Positions 1-7,909 of a stretch of DNA of 64,000 nucleotides are shown in pieces; the first letter of the stretch is position 1; the number at the start of each line of letters is the position of its first letter. The translations under genes and the position numbers were made by a program. Under the pieces are notes generated by a model. The model ran no database searches, was not told the origin of the DNA, and saw only the letters and a list, made by a program, of their open reading frames with translations. The stretch is from Sphingopyxis soli (GTDB lineage: Bacteria; Pseudomonadota; Alphaproteobacteria; Sphingomonadales; Sphingomonadaceae): the NCBI RefSeq assembly GCF_018682675.1, contig NZ_JAFMTR010000035.1:1-64000 (forward strand), written 5' to 3'.

Positions 1-35
1 GGACCCGCCGACTGGGTGTCGGCGGGTCCTTTTTG
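1..35 (+). terminator. Intrinsic terminator hairpin at the left edge
   Basis: A perfect 12-bp stem (GGACCCGCCGAC pairing with GTCGGCGGGTCC) with a 5-base loop is followed by five T on the plus strand. The T tract suits a rightward transcript coming from outside the window; the preceding A-run on the other strand would let it also act on the leftward rpsT transcript, but the bases that would show this lie off the edge. Confidence 0.8.
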
Positions 36-72
36 TTCCCTTTCGGGACAATGGGTTCAGTCGATCGCGTCG

Positions 73-336
73 TCAGGCGATCGCGTTCACGCTCTTGGTC
101 AGGCGCGCATATTTGCGGGCGACCGTGTTCTTGTGGAGCACGCCCTTGGCGACGCCGCGCGCCATTTCGGGCTGGGCCGCCTTCAGCGCGGTCGCCGCGG
201 CGTCCTTGTCGCCCGAAGCGACGGCTGCCTCGACCTTCTTCACCAGCGTGCGAATGCGCGAAACGCGATTCTTGTTGATCGTGGCACGCGCCTGGTTGCG
301 GCGGATGCGCTTCTTTGCCTGCGGCGTATTGGCCAT
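73..336 (-). CDS. rpsT: 30S ribosomal protein S20
   Basis: This 87-residue protein is the S20 primary 16S rRNA-binding protein of the small subunit. It begins [15 protein letters not shown] and is rich in Lys/Arg and Ala helices, as expected of the S20 helical bundle. The start at 336 gives the canonical MANTPQ N-terminus; an upstream in-frame start would add 14 atypical residues. It is the downstream neighbour of mutM on the same strand, separated by about 180 bases. In many alphaproteobacteria rpsT sits beside dnaA, so dnaA may lie just off the left edge; that is inference. Confidence 0.97.
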   Translation of the reverse strand: MANTPQAKKRIRRNQARATINKNRVSRIRTLVKKVEAAVASGDKDAAATALKAAQPEMARGVAKGVLHKNTVARKYARLTKSVNAIA

Positions 337-514
337 AAATTCCTCTAGTCTTTCAAACGGTCTACATGGTCGGAGCACAGCCTCAGCGGAGCAGCCGAAT
401 CGCGCATATGCAGCGAATCAATGTCCGGATGCGGCCGGTTCCGGACGACCGGACCCTGCTCGAAGGGTGCGCCCATAGCCAGATTGCCCCCTCGGGTCAA
501 CCGCGAAACGCCGC

Positions 515-1327
515 CTAACGCTGGCATTTCGGGCAATGGAAGGTCGAGCGGCCGCTCTGGATGGTGCGTACGATCGTGCCGCCGCATTCGCAAGCCTCGT
601 CCTCGCGGCCATAGACGCGCCAGTCCTTGGCGAAATAGCCCAGATCGCCCTCGGGGCTCAGGAAATCGCGCAAGGTCGATCCCCCCGCCGCAATCGCCGC
701 CGTCAGCACCGCCTTGATGGCGTGGACCAGCGGGGCGAGCTTGGCCCTGGGCACGTCGGCCGCGGGTTTCAGCGGCGAAATCTTCGCCAGGTTCAGCGCC
801 TCGCAGACATAGATGTTGCCAAGCCCGGCGACGATTGCCTGGTCGAGCAGCATCGCCTTGATCGGCGCCCGGCGTCCCGCCAGCGCGCGCGCCAGATAGG
901 CGGCGTCGAAATCGTCCGCCAGCGGCTCGGGTCCCAACGTCACGAAGGCGGGAAACAGCGCGAGCGGGTCGCCGTTCACCAGGTCGACCGATCCGAACCG
1001 CCGCGGGTCGTGCAGGAACAGCCGGTGCCCCGCGCCGGTTTCGAGCAGCAGATGGTCGTGCTTGCCCGCTTCGCCGCCTTCGGTCCGCCAGCGCCCCGAC
1101 ATGCCGAGGTGGAAGATCATATGGTCGTCGCGGTCGGTCGACACGATGCCATATTTGGCGCGGCGCGACAGGCTGGTGACCGTCGCGCCGGTCAACCGCT
1201 GCGCAAGGTCGGCTGGAAAGGGACGGCGAAGGTCGGGACGGAAGGTCGTGACGGCGACCAGCCTTTGTCCTTCGAGGAAGGGCGTCAGGCCGCGAACGGT
1301 GGTTTCGACTTCGGGAAGCTCCGGCAT
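515..1327 (-). CDS. mutM: Formamidopyrimidine-DNA glycosylase (Fpg/MutM)
   Basis: This 270-residue base-excision repair enzyme removes 8-oxoguanine and formamidopyrimidines and has AP-lyase activity. The start at 1327 was chosen because the protein must begin MPELPEVET: the Pro exposed after Met removal is the catalytic nucleophile and the next Glu the general acid. An upstream ATG would add 13 residues and bury it. The C-terminus carries the zinc finger with Cys at about 246, 248, 265 and 268 (ACECGG then HCPKCQR). It is divergent from ubiE across about 95 bases. With mutY at 53.7 kb, both arms of the GO oxidised-guanine repair system are in this window. Confidence 0.97.
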   Translation of the reverse strand: MPELPEVETTVRGLTPFLEGQRLVAVTTFRPDLRRPFPADLAQRLTGATVTSLSRRAKYGIVSTDRDDHMIFHLGMSGRWRTEGGEAGKHDHLLLETGAGHRLFLHDPRRFGSVDLVNGDPLALFPAFVTLGPEPLADDFDAAYLARALAGRRAPIKAMLLDQAIVAGLGNIYVCEALNLAKISPLKPAADVPRAKLAPLVHAIKAVLTAAIAAGGSTLRDFLSPEGDLGYFAKDWRVYGREDEACECGGTIVRTIQSGRSTFHCPKCQR

Positions 1328-1421
1328 ATCGACGAACCGGCTACGCGCCATTTGCTTGCGCTTCAACCCTTGGCTAAAGGCCGGTCAGACTTTGTTTCTC
1401 CCCGCATGAAAGCGCAATCGC

Positions 1422-2159
1422 ATGGCCACTCCCGACACCGTCAGCTTCGGCTATGAGCAAGTCCCCGCGGGCGAGAAGACCGCGATGGTCGGCGAAGTGT
1501 TCAGCCGCGTCGCGCGCAAGTACGACATCATGAACGATGCGATGTCGGGCGGTATGCATCGCCTGTGGAAGGATCGCTTCGTGCGCCGCGTCAAACCGCG
1601 CGAGGGCGAGACGATCCTCGACATGGCGGGCGGCACCGGCGACATTGCCTTCCGCATGGAGCGGTCGGGCGCCAGCATCACCGTCGCCGACATCAACCCG
1701 GACATGCTCGGCGTCGGCATGGAGCGCGCGGCCGGGCGCGGCATCGACACGCTCGTCTGGTCCGAACAGAATGCCGAGAAACTTTCCTTCCCCGACCAGT
1801 TTTTCGATGCCTATACGATCGCCTTCGGCATCCGCAACGTCACCGATATTCCTGCCGCGCTGAAGGAAGCGCACCGCGTGCTGCGCTATGGCGGCCGCTT
1901 CTTCTGCCTCGAATTCTCGACCAACGAATGGCCGGGCTTCGCGCAAGTCTATGACGCTTACTCGCACCACCTCGTCCCCAAGCTCGGCAAGCTGATTGCC
2001 GACGACGAGGACAGCTACCGCTATCTGATCGAATCGATCCGCCGCTTCCCGCCGATGCCCGAATTCGCGCGGATGATCCGCGAGGCGGGCTTCACCGCGG
2101 TGAAGGTCGAGCCGATCCTGGGTGGTCTCGTCGCGATCCACAGCGGGTGGAAGGCTTGA
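1422..2159 (+). CDS. ubiE: Ubiquinone/menaquinone biosynthesis C-methyltransferase UbiE
   Basis: This 245-residue SAM-dependent class I methyltransferase does the C-methylation step of ubiquinone (and demethylmenaquinone) synthesis. The N-terminal YEQVPAGEKTAMVGEVFSRVA and YDIMNDAMSGGMHRLWK stretches are UbiE hallmarks, and the SAM-binding loop is ILDMAGGTGDIAFRM near residues 65-80. The family signature FGIRNVTDIPAALKEAHRVL follows. The stop overlaps the proposed GTG start of ubiB by 13 bases, so the two are very likely co-translated. Confidence 0.97.
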   Translation: MATPDTVSFGYEQVPAGEKTAMVGEVFSRVARKYDIMNDAMSGGMHRLWKDRFVRRVKPREGETILDMAGGTGDIAFRMERSGASITVADINPDMLGVGMERAAGRGIDTLVWSEQNAEKLSFPDQFFDAYTIAFGIRNVTDIPAALKEAHRVLRYGGRFFCLEFSTNEWPGFAQVYDAYSHHLVPKLGKLIADDEDSYRYLIESIRRFPPMPEFARMIREAGFTAVKVEPILGGLVAIHSGWKA

Positions 2160-3700
2160 CTAGACCCGTCACCCATATCGCCCGCCTGCTGAAGTGGGGC
2201 CGCATCCTTGCGCGCCACGGCGCGCTGCGCGGCATCGAGAGCGCGCCGCAGACCCCGCCGGGGGTCAAGCGCTTGTGCCGCATTGCGCGCTTCGGGACGA
2301 TTCAGCCCGCGGTGCCCGACTATGCCGCGGCCTTTCAGGCGATCGGCCCCGCCGCGGTCAAGCTTGGCCAGACGCTCGCGACGCGTCCCGATCTCGTCGG
2401 CGAAGAGGCTGCCCGTAACCTGCTCACATTGCAGGACGCGCTCGCGCCCGTGGCCTTCGACCGCATCCGGCAGGAAATCGAAGCGACGTTCGAAGCTCCG
2501 CTCGAAAGCCTCTATAGCGAATTCGATCCCGACCCCGTCGGCTCGGCCTCGATCGCCCAGGTTCACCGCGCGGTGACGACCGACGGCCGCAGGGTCGCGG
2601 TCAAGGTCCGCCGCCCCGGCATCGACAAGCAGTTCGCGCGCGACATCGAAACCTATGAATGGGCCGCGGCGCATCTCGAGGCGCTCGGCGGCGAGGCGAG
2701 CCGTCTCCGCCCGCGGCAGGTCATCGCCAACTTCCGCCGCTGGACGCTGCGCGAACTCGACCTGCGCCGCGAGGCGGCGTCGGCGTCCGAACTCGCCGAC
2801 GCGATGGCGGCCGTGCCGACCTACGAGGTGCCGGCGATCGATTGGGACCGCACCGCCAATCGGGTGATGACGCTCGACTGGATCGACGGCATCAAGATTT
2901 CGCACCGCGATGCGCTGATCGCGGCGGGGCACGACATGGAGACGCTGTCGGCGAACCTCGTCAACGCCTTCCTGCGGCAGGCGATCGCCGAGGGCTTCTT
3001 CCACGCCGACATGCATCAGGGCAATTTGTTCGTGAAAGCCGACGGCACGATCGCCGCGGTCGATTTCGGGATCATGGGGCGGATCAACCGGCAGGCGCGC
3101 TACTGGCTCGCCGAAATCCTCTATGGCCTGACGACGGGCAATTACCGCCGTGTCGCCGAGATTCACTTCGAGGCGCAATATGTGCCCGACTATCATAGCG
3201 TCGAGGAGTTCGCGACGGCGCTGCGCGCGGTCGGCGAGCCGATGCGTGGCAAGCCGGTAAGCGAGCTCAGCGTCGGGCAGATGCTCGACGGCCTGTTCGC
3301 CATCACCCGCGATTTCGACATGCAGACGCAGCCGCACCTCCTCCTTCTTCAGAAGACGATGGTGATGGTCGAGGGCGTCGCGACGATGCTCAATCCGAAA
3401 ATCAACATGTGGGACGTTTCCGGCCCCTTCGTGAGCGAATGGATCCGCGACGAACTCGGCCCCGAGGCCGCGCTCGCCGACGGCCTGCGCGAACAGGGCA
3501 GGACGCTGGCGCTGATCCCCGACATCATTCGCCGCCTCGATCAGCAATTACCCAAAAAAGGCGCCGCGCCGCCCGCACCGCCGCTGCCCGACATTCCCCT
3601 GATGTGGGAAAAGCGCGCGACGCGGCGCTGGTGGCGGTATGCGCTGACCGCGCTGGCGGGCGCGGCCGCCGGGGCGGCGGCTCTGAACTGGATGGGTTGA
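2147..3700 (+). CDS. ubiB: UbiB family protein kinase-like ubiquinone biosynthesis factor
   Basis: This 517-residue ABC1/ADCK-type atypical kinase supports ubiquinone synthesis at the inner membrane. The family KxGQ motif (AAVKLGQTLATRPDLV), the VAVKVRRPGI lysine strand, the catalytic-loop-like HADMHQGNLF and the VDFGIMG metal-binding motif are all visible. A C-terminal hydrophobic helix pair from about residue 495 (YALTALAGAAAGAAALNW) would anchor it. The GTG at 2147 overlaps the ubiE end; a TTG at 2156 is an alternative. It is followed 44 bases later by ccdA. Confidence 0.95.
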   Translation: MEGLTRPVTHIARLLKWGRILARHGALRGIESAPQTPPGVKRLCRIARFGTIQPAVPDYAAAFQAIGPAAVKLGQTLATRPDLVGEEAARNLLTLQDALAPVAFDRIRQEIEATFEAPLESLYSEFDPDPVGSASIAQVHRAVTTDGRRVAVKVRRPGIDKQFARDIETYEWAAAHLEALGGEASRLRPRQVIANFRRWTLRELDLRREAASASELADAMAAVPTYEVPAIDWDRTANRVMTLDWIDGIKISHRDALIAAGHDMETLSANLVNAFLRQAIAEGFFHADMHQGNLFVKADGTIAAVDFGIMGRINRQARYWLAEILYGLTTGNYRRVAEIHFEAQYVPDYHSVEEFATALRAVGEPMRGKPVSELSVGQMLDGLFAITRDFDMQTQPHLLLLQKTMVMVEGVATMLNPKINMWDVSGPFVSEWIRDELGPEAALADGLREQGRTLALIPDIIRRLDQQLPKKGAAPPAPPLPDIPLMWEKRATRRWWRYALTALAGAAAGAAALNWMG

Positions 3701-3744
3701 ACGGGTGGCGATCTGCGCATAGATTATGCGCAAGGAGAATGGTG

Positions 3745-3990
3745 ATGAACCGTCCTGCGCGATTCGAAGGGCCCAAAAAGGCGACCAATGTTTCATTGAA
3801 TGCCGAGCTCGTCGAAGAGGCGAAAAAGCTGGGCATCAACGTCAGCGATGCCTGCCAGTCCGGCCTTGCCGCCGAGGTCAAGAAGGCGCGCGACGCCGCG
3901 TGGAAAGAGGAAAATCGCGCGGCCATCGAGAGCTGGAACGAATATATCCGCAAAAACGGCATGCCTTATGACAAATACCGGCAGTTTTGA
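3745..3990 (+). CDS. ccdA: CcdA-family antitoxin
   Basis: This 81-residue protein matches the type II antitoxin CcdA family: a short N-terminal DNA-binding segment (KKATNVSLNAELVEEAKKLG) followed by the conserved toxin-wrapping tail with WKEENRAAIESWNEYI and a final YRQF. The start at 3745 has an AAGGAG ribosome site 7 bases upstream; an ATG at 3739 is too close to that site. The TGA stop shares one base with the ccdB ATG, which gives translational coupling typical of toxin-antitoxin pairs. CcdA would bind and neutralise CcdB and repress the pair. The location, inside a ubiquinone/CoA/dUTP housekeeping run, is unusual. Confidence 0.9.
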   Translation: MNRPARFEGPKKATNVSLNAELVEEAKKLGINVSDACQSGLAAEVKKARDAAWKEENRAAIESWNEYIRKNGMPYDKYRQF

Positions 3991-4286
3991 TGGCGCGGTA
4001 CGACGTTTATCCGGGCTCGCGCGGATTGGGCTATCTGCTCGATTGTCAGAGCGAATTGCTTGGCGATCTCGTGACGCGTGTCGTGGTGCCGCTCATGCCG
4101 GCGAAGGGTTTTGAACCGGTTCCCCGGCTCAACCCGGCCTTTGCCATCAATGGCGAGGAACTGATAATGGCCACCCAATTGATCTTCGCGATCCCGCGAG
4201 ACCGTCTGCAACCTCCGATCGCCAATCTGGAGAGCGAGCATTTCACGATTGTCGGGGCGCTCGACGTCCTGCTGACGGGATACTGA
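3990..4286 (+). CDS. ccdB: CcdB-family toxin
   Basis: This 98-residue protein fits CcdB, which poisons DNA gyrase. The beta-barrel start ARYDVYPGSRGLGYLLDCQS, the VVVPLMPAKGF strand and the overall length agree with the family (F-plasmid CcdB is 101 residues). The killing tail of plasmid CcdB ends Trp-Gly-Ile; here it ends Leu-Thr-Gly-Tyr, keeping the Gly but not the Trp. Chromosomal CcdB proteins vary here, so activity cannot be read from sequence. The ATG overlaps the ccdA stop by one base and coaBC starts 5 bases after the ccdB stop. Confidence 0.88.
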   Translation: MARYDVYPGSRGLGYLLDCQSELLGDLVTRVVVPLMPAKGFEPVPRLNPAFAINGEELIMATQLIFAIPRDRLQPPIANLESEHFTIVGALDVLLTGY

Positions 4287-4290
4287 AACG

Positions 4291-5553
4291 ATGCCCAATC
4301 CCCGCATCCTGCTCATCATCGGCGGCGGCATTGCCGCGTACAAGAGCATCGAACTGGTGCGGCTGCTCCGCAAGTCGGGCTATGTCGTGCGCTGCGTGCT
4401 CACCCGCGCCGGCGAGCAGTTCGTGACCCCGCTGACGCTCGCCGCGCTCAGCGAGAATAAAGTATATACAAATCTTTTCGACCTGAAAGACGAGGTCGAA
4501 ATGGGGCATATCCAACTGAGCCGGGAGGCCGACCTGGTCGTCGTCGCGCCGGCGACCGCGGACCTGCTTGCAAAGATGGCGGCGGGCATCGCCGACGATA
4601 TGGCAACGACGCTTTTGCTCGCGACCGACAAGCCAGTGCTCGCCGCGCCCGCCATGAACGTCCGCATGTGGCTGCACCCCGCCACGCGCCGCAACGTCGC
4701 GACGCTGCGCGGCGACGGTGTCACCGTGATGGAGCCCGACGAGGGCGAAATGGCGTGCGGCGAATATGGCCCGGGCCGCTTGCCCGAACCCGAAGCGATC
4801 AAGGCGGCGATCGACCGGACGCTCGACAACGCGCCCGCCCCGATCCCGCTCGCCGGCCAGCCCGATTTCGCGCCCGCGAGCCATCGCCCGCTGTTCGGCC
4901 GCCGCATCCTGATAACCGCCGGCCCGACGCACGAGCCGATCGACCCGGTGCGCTACATCGCCAACCGCTCGAGCGGGAAGCAGGGCTTTGCGATCGCCGC
5001 CGCCGCCGCCGAGGCGGGCGCCGAGGTGCTGCTGATCGCAGGGCCGGTGCCGCTGCCGACGCCGCCCGGCGTGATCCGCGTCGATGTCGAGACCGCGCGC
5101 GAGATGGCGGCCGAGGTCGAAGCAGGCCTGCCGGTCGACGCCGCAATCATGGTCGCCGCGGTCGCCGACTGGCGCGCCGCCGACACCGCGGCGCAGAAGA
5201 TCAAAAAAGACGGCAGCGGCGCCGTCCCGCCGCTGGCGCTCGCCGAAAATCCCGATATCCTCGCCAGTGTCGCGAAAAGCCCGCAGCGCCCGCCGCTGCT
5301 GATCGGCTTCGCCGCCGAGACCAACGATGTGATCGGGCATGCCGAAGCGAAGCTTTCGCGCAAGGGCTGCGACTGGATCGTCGCCAACGACGTCTCCGTC
5401 GACCCGATGGGGGGCGAGACGAACCGGGTACATATCGTTAGCAAAGCGGGGGTAGATAGTTGGGACCGGCTGCCCAAAAACGCGGTCGCCCGCAAATTGA
5501 TGGAAAAGATCGCCGATGAGCTCACAGTCCGTGCACCCGCTAATTCCGATTGA
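4291..5553 (+). CDS. coaBC: Bifunctional phosphopantothenoylcysteine synthetase/decarboxylase
   Basis: This 420-residue enzyme makes 4'-phosphopantetheine for coenzyme A: the C-terminal CoaB half joins Cys to phosphopantothenate and the N-terminal CoaC flavoprotein half decarboxylates the product. The N-half starts with the flavoprotein strand [19 protein letters not shown] and has the PAMNVRMW motif and the substrate-clamp Cys in [17 protein letters not shown] near residue 155. The C-half begins around residue 195 ([18 protein letters not shown]) and has AAVADWRA. The coaBC-dut overlap of 38 bases is a common alphaproteobacterial arrangement. Confidence 0.96.
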   Translation: MPNPRILLIIGGGIAAYKSIELVRLLRKSGYVVRCVLTRAGEQFVTPLTLAALSENKVYTNLFDLKDEVEMGHIQLSREADLVVVAPATADLLAKMAAGIADDMATTLLLATDKPVLAAPAMNVRMWLHPATRRNVATLRGDGVTVMEPDEGEMACGEYGPGRLPEPEAIKAAIDRTLDNAPAPIPLAGQPDFAPASHRPLFGRRILITAGPTHEPIDPVRYIANRSSGKQGFAIAAAAAEAGAEVLLIAGPVPLPTPPGVIRVDVETAREMAAEVEAGLPVDAAIMVAAVADWRAADTAAQKIKKDGSGAVPPLALAENPDILASVAKSPQRPPLLIGFAAETNDVIGHAEAKLSRKGCDWIVANDVSVDPMGGETNRVHIVSKAGVDSWDRLPKNAVARKLMEKIADELTVRAPANSD

Positions 5554-6076
5554 GATCGCCATCCAGCGCCTGCCGAACGGCGGCGGCCTGCCGCTTCCGG
5601 CTTATGCGTCGGGCGGCGCAGCGGGGATGGACGTCGTCGCCGCCGAAACGCTGACCCTGCGGCCGGGCACGCGCCACGCGGTCGCGACCGGCTTCGCGAT
5701 GGCGATCCCGCCCGGCTATGAGGTGCAGGTTCGCCCGCGCTCGGGTCTGGCGCTCAAACATGGCATCACCTGTCTCAACACGCCGGGCACGATCGACAGC
5801 GACTATCGCGGCGAAGTGAAGGTGATCCTTGCCAACCTGTCGGAGGATAATTTCGAGATCACGCGCGGCGACCGCATCGCGCAGCTCGTCCCGGCGCCCG
5901 TCCAGCGCGCCGTCTTTGCCGAGGTCGAGACGCTCGACGAAACCGCCCGCGGGGCGGGCGGCTTCGGGTCGACCGGCGTCGCGAGCGGCACCGGTGACGA
6001 CGCGATCGAAGATGACAATATCCCCGAAAATGTGGGCTCGCTGTCGGCGATGAAACTCCGCCAGCCGGGCGAATAG
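5516..6076 (+). CDS. dut: dUTP diphosphatase with a C-terminal extension
   Basis: This 186-residue trimeric dUTPase hydrolyses dUTP to dUMP, keeping uracil out of DNA. All five motifs are visible in order: [42 protein letters not shown] and [10 protein letters not shown]. Usual family members end within a few residues of the last motif, but here an acidic tail of about 30 residues (starting [14 protein letters not shown]) follows. The start at 5516 lies inside coaBC. The tail is real coding sequence in frame, but its role is unknown. Confidence 0.95.
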   Translation: MSSQSVHPLIPIEIAIQRLPNGGGLPLPAYASGGAAGMDVVAAETLTLRPGTRHAVATGFAMAIPPGYEVQVRPRSGLALKHGITCLNTPGTIDSDYRGEVKVILANLSEDNFEITRGDRIAQLVPAPVQRAVFAEVETLDETARGAGGFGSTGVASGTGDDAIEDDNIPENVGSLSAMKLRQPGE

Positions 6077-6079
6077 GCG

Positions 6080-6829
6080 TTGCTGTCGGACGCCGAACTC
6101 GACCGCTATGCACGCCAGATCATCCTGCCCGCCTTTGGCGGCGCGGGGCAGGCGAAGCTGAAGACCGCGCATGTCGCGGTCATCGGCGCGGGCGGCATCG
6201 GCTGTCCGGCGATCACCTATCTCGCGGCCGCGGGGGTCGGCAGGCTCACGATCATCGACCATGATCAGGTCGAAATCAGCAATCTTCAGCGCCAGCCGCT
6301 TTTTACCGACGCCGATATCGGGTCGCTGAAGGTGGAGGTCGCGGCCGATGCCGCACGGCGGATCAATCCGCATGTCGAGGCGTTCGCCATCACGCGGCGC
6401 CTTGATGCGGACAATGCCGAAGCGCTGCTCGCGGGCGCGACGCTGATCCTCGACGGCTGCGACAATTTCGAAACGCGGCTGACCGTCAACCGCACGGCCG
6501 TCGCGCTGCGCATTCCGCTGCTTTCTGCCGCGATCGGCGCGTTCGAAGGGCAAGTCGCGCTCTACCAGGGCTGGCGCGCCGACAGCCCTTGCTATGCCTG
6601 CCTCGTCGGCGACGACCCCGACCGGCCCGGAATCAACTGTGCCGAGCAGGGGGTGATGGGTGCGCTTGCGGGGATGATCGGGACGATGGCGGCGCTTGAG
6701 GCGGTGCGCGCGCTCACCGGATGGGGGCAATCCCTGACCGGCAAGCTCGCGATCATCGACATGCTCGACCGACGCTGGCGCGAAGTCGCGGTGTCCCGGG
6801 ATCCCGAGTGTCCGATATGCCGGGGCTGA
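6080..6829 (+). CDS. moeB: MoeB/ThiF/HesA family E1-like adenylyltransferase
   Basis: This 249-residue protein adenylates the C-terminal Gly of a ubiquitin-like sulfur carrier (MoaD or ThiS type). It shows the family N-terminus RYARQIILPAFGGAGQ, the nucleotide-binding loop VAVIGAGGIGCPAITYLAA, the NLQRQ motif, and a split zinc site: SPCYACLVG near residue 175 and ECPICRG at the C-terminus. A TTG start at 6080 immediately after dut is proposed. MoeB and ThiF cannot be separated by eye, so the symbol is provisional. Confidence 0.88.
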   Translation: MLSDAELDRYARQIILPAFGGAGQAKLKTAHVAVIGAGGIGCPAITYLAAAGVGRLTIIDHDQVEISNLQRQPLFTDADIGSLKVEVAADAARRINPHVEAFAITRRLDADNAEALLAGATLILDGCDNFETRLTVNRTAVALRIPLLSAAIGAFEGQVALYQGWRADSPCYACLVGDDPDRPGINCAEQGVMGALAGMIGTMAALEAVRALTGWGQSLTGKLAIIDMLDRRWREVAVSRDPECPICRG

Positions 6830-7182
6830 GCATCATTGTCGCCTCGGCCGATGGCCAGCGCTTCTATGCCGCGCTCGAACTCGCGGCGGCGGCGGCGGCG
6901 CTCGGCCGATCGGCGCGCATCTTCCTGCAGGGCGAGGCGGCGGCACTGCTCCGAACGCCCGTCGCGTTCGACGGCGACCCGGCGCGGCGCGCGGCGGGGC
7001 AGCCCGATCTCGTCTCGCTGATCGCCGAGGCGATGGCGATGGACGTGCGGCTGATCGTCTGTCAGTCGGGCATGGCGCTGGTGCGGATGACGGCAAGCGA
7101 CTTGGTGCCGCAGGTCCGTGTGGGCGGCCTCGTCAGTTTTCTGGCCGAGGCCGGGCCGAACGACCAACTGCTGACCTATTAG
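6817..7182 (+). CDS. DsrE/DsrF-like family protein
   Basis: This 121-residue protein begins LSIIVASADGQRFYAALELA, the beta-alpha start of the DsrE fold used by small sulfurtransferases. It overlaps the end of the E1-like gene by 13 bases (GTG at 6808 is an alternative start). Coupling with a sulfur-carrier-activating enzyme fits a sulfur-relay role, but this is inferred from fold and neighbourhood. It ends about 10 bases before the convergent methyltransferase gene. Two Cys usual in active sulfurtransferases are not obvious: the only clear one is in LIVCQSGMAL. Confidence 0.7.
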   Translation: MPGLSIIVASADGQRFYAALELAAAAAALGRSARIFLQGEAAALLRTPVAFDGDPARRAAGQPDLVSLIAEAMAMDVRLIVCQSGMALVRMTASDLVPQVRVGGLVSFLAEAGPNDQLLTY

Positions 7183-7192
7183 CGTCCCGACC

Positions 7193-7909
7193 TTAAGGGT
7201 TTTTGCAGACCGTGATCGCGTCGGGCGCGGGGCGCTTGCCCTCGGGGACGAAGCGCGCGAGATAGCCGCCGGCGTGCGCCTTGTCGTCGTACGACACCAG
7301 CTTGTAGCCCACCGCCTCGAACTCGCAGACGAGCAGGCGGAAGGGGGTGCCGTGCTGCGCGATCGGACGATCGCCGTCGACGACGATCACCTGCCCGCCC
7401 GCGCGCAGCGCCGGGCGCAATCGCCAGAGGAAGGCATAGGGCTCGCCAATCTCGTGATACATATGGACCATGAACACGCGGTCGAAGCTGTTGGCGGGCA
7501 GTCGGGGGTCGTCCACCGCGCCGAGCTTGAGCGAGACATTGTCGAGCCGCTCGCGCGCGACGCGGTCGGCGAGGCGCTCGATCACGTCGGGCTGGATGTC
7601 CTGCGCGAGCACGCGGCCCGTCGCGCCGACCCGCGGGGCGAGGCGCACGGTGTAATAGCCGTCGCCCGCGCCGATGTCGGCGACGGTCATGCCCGGGCGG
7701 ACGTCGGCCGAATCCATTACATCGTCGGCCTCGTTGACGCGGTCGCGCGCTTCCTCGGTCGACCATTTGGTCGAGGTGATCGGCGCAACCGGACGATCGG
7801 CGGGCGGGAATTCGCGCGCGCTTTCGATACGGTCGCTGCCCTCGCTCCACGGGCCGTCGCAGCCGCCGAGCAGCAGCACAGCCAGCGCGGCGAGGGCGGT
7901 GCGCTTCAT
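7193..7909 (-). CDS. Predicted lipoprotein class I SAM-dependent methyltransferase
   Basis: The 238-residue product starts with a lipoprotein signal MKRTALAALAVLLLGGC (Cys 17 lipidated), with Asp at +2, which in enterobacteria favours inner-membrane retention. The mature part has a methyltransferase fold with the SAM loop VADIGAGDGYYTVRLAP near residue 75 and a post-II strand KLGAVDDPRLPANSFDRVF. Exported methyltransferases of this type recur in sphingomonads, with unknown substrate. The start overlaps the prfB stop by one base, so it is probably co-transcribed. Confidence 0.8.
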   Translation of the reverse strand: MKRTALAALAVLLLGGCDGPWSEGSDRIESAREFPPADRPVAPITSTKWSTEEARDRVNEADDVMDSADVRPGMTVADIGAGDGYYTVRLAPRVGATGRVLAQDIQPDVIERLADRVARERLDNVSLKLGAVDDPRLPANSFDRVFMVHMYHEIGEPYAFLWRLRPALRAGGQVIVVDGDRPIAQHGTPFRLLVCEFEAVGYKLVSYDDKAHAGGYLARFVPEGKRPAPDAITVCKNP

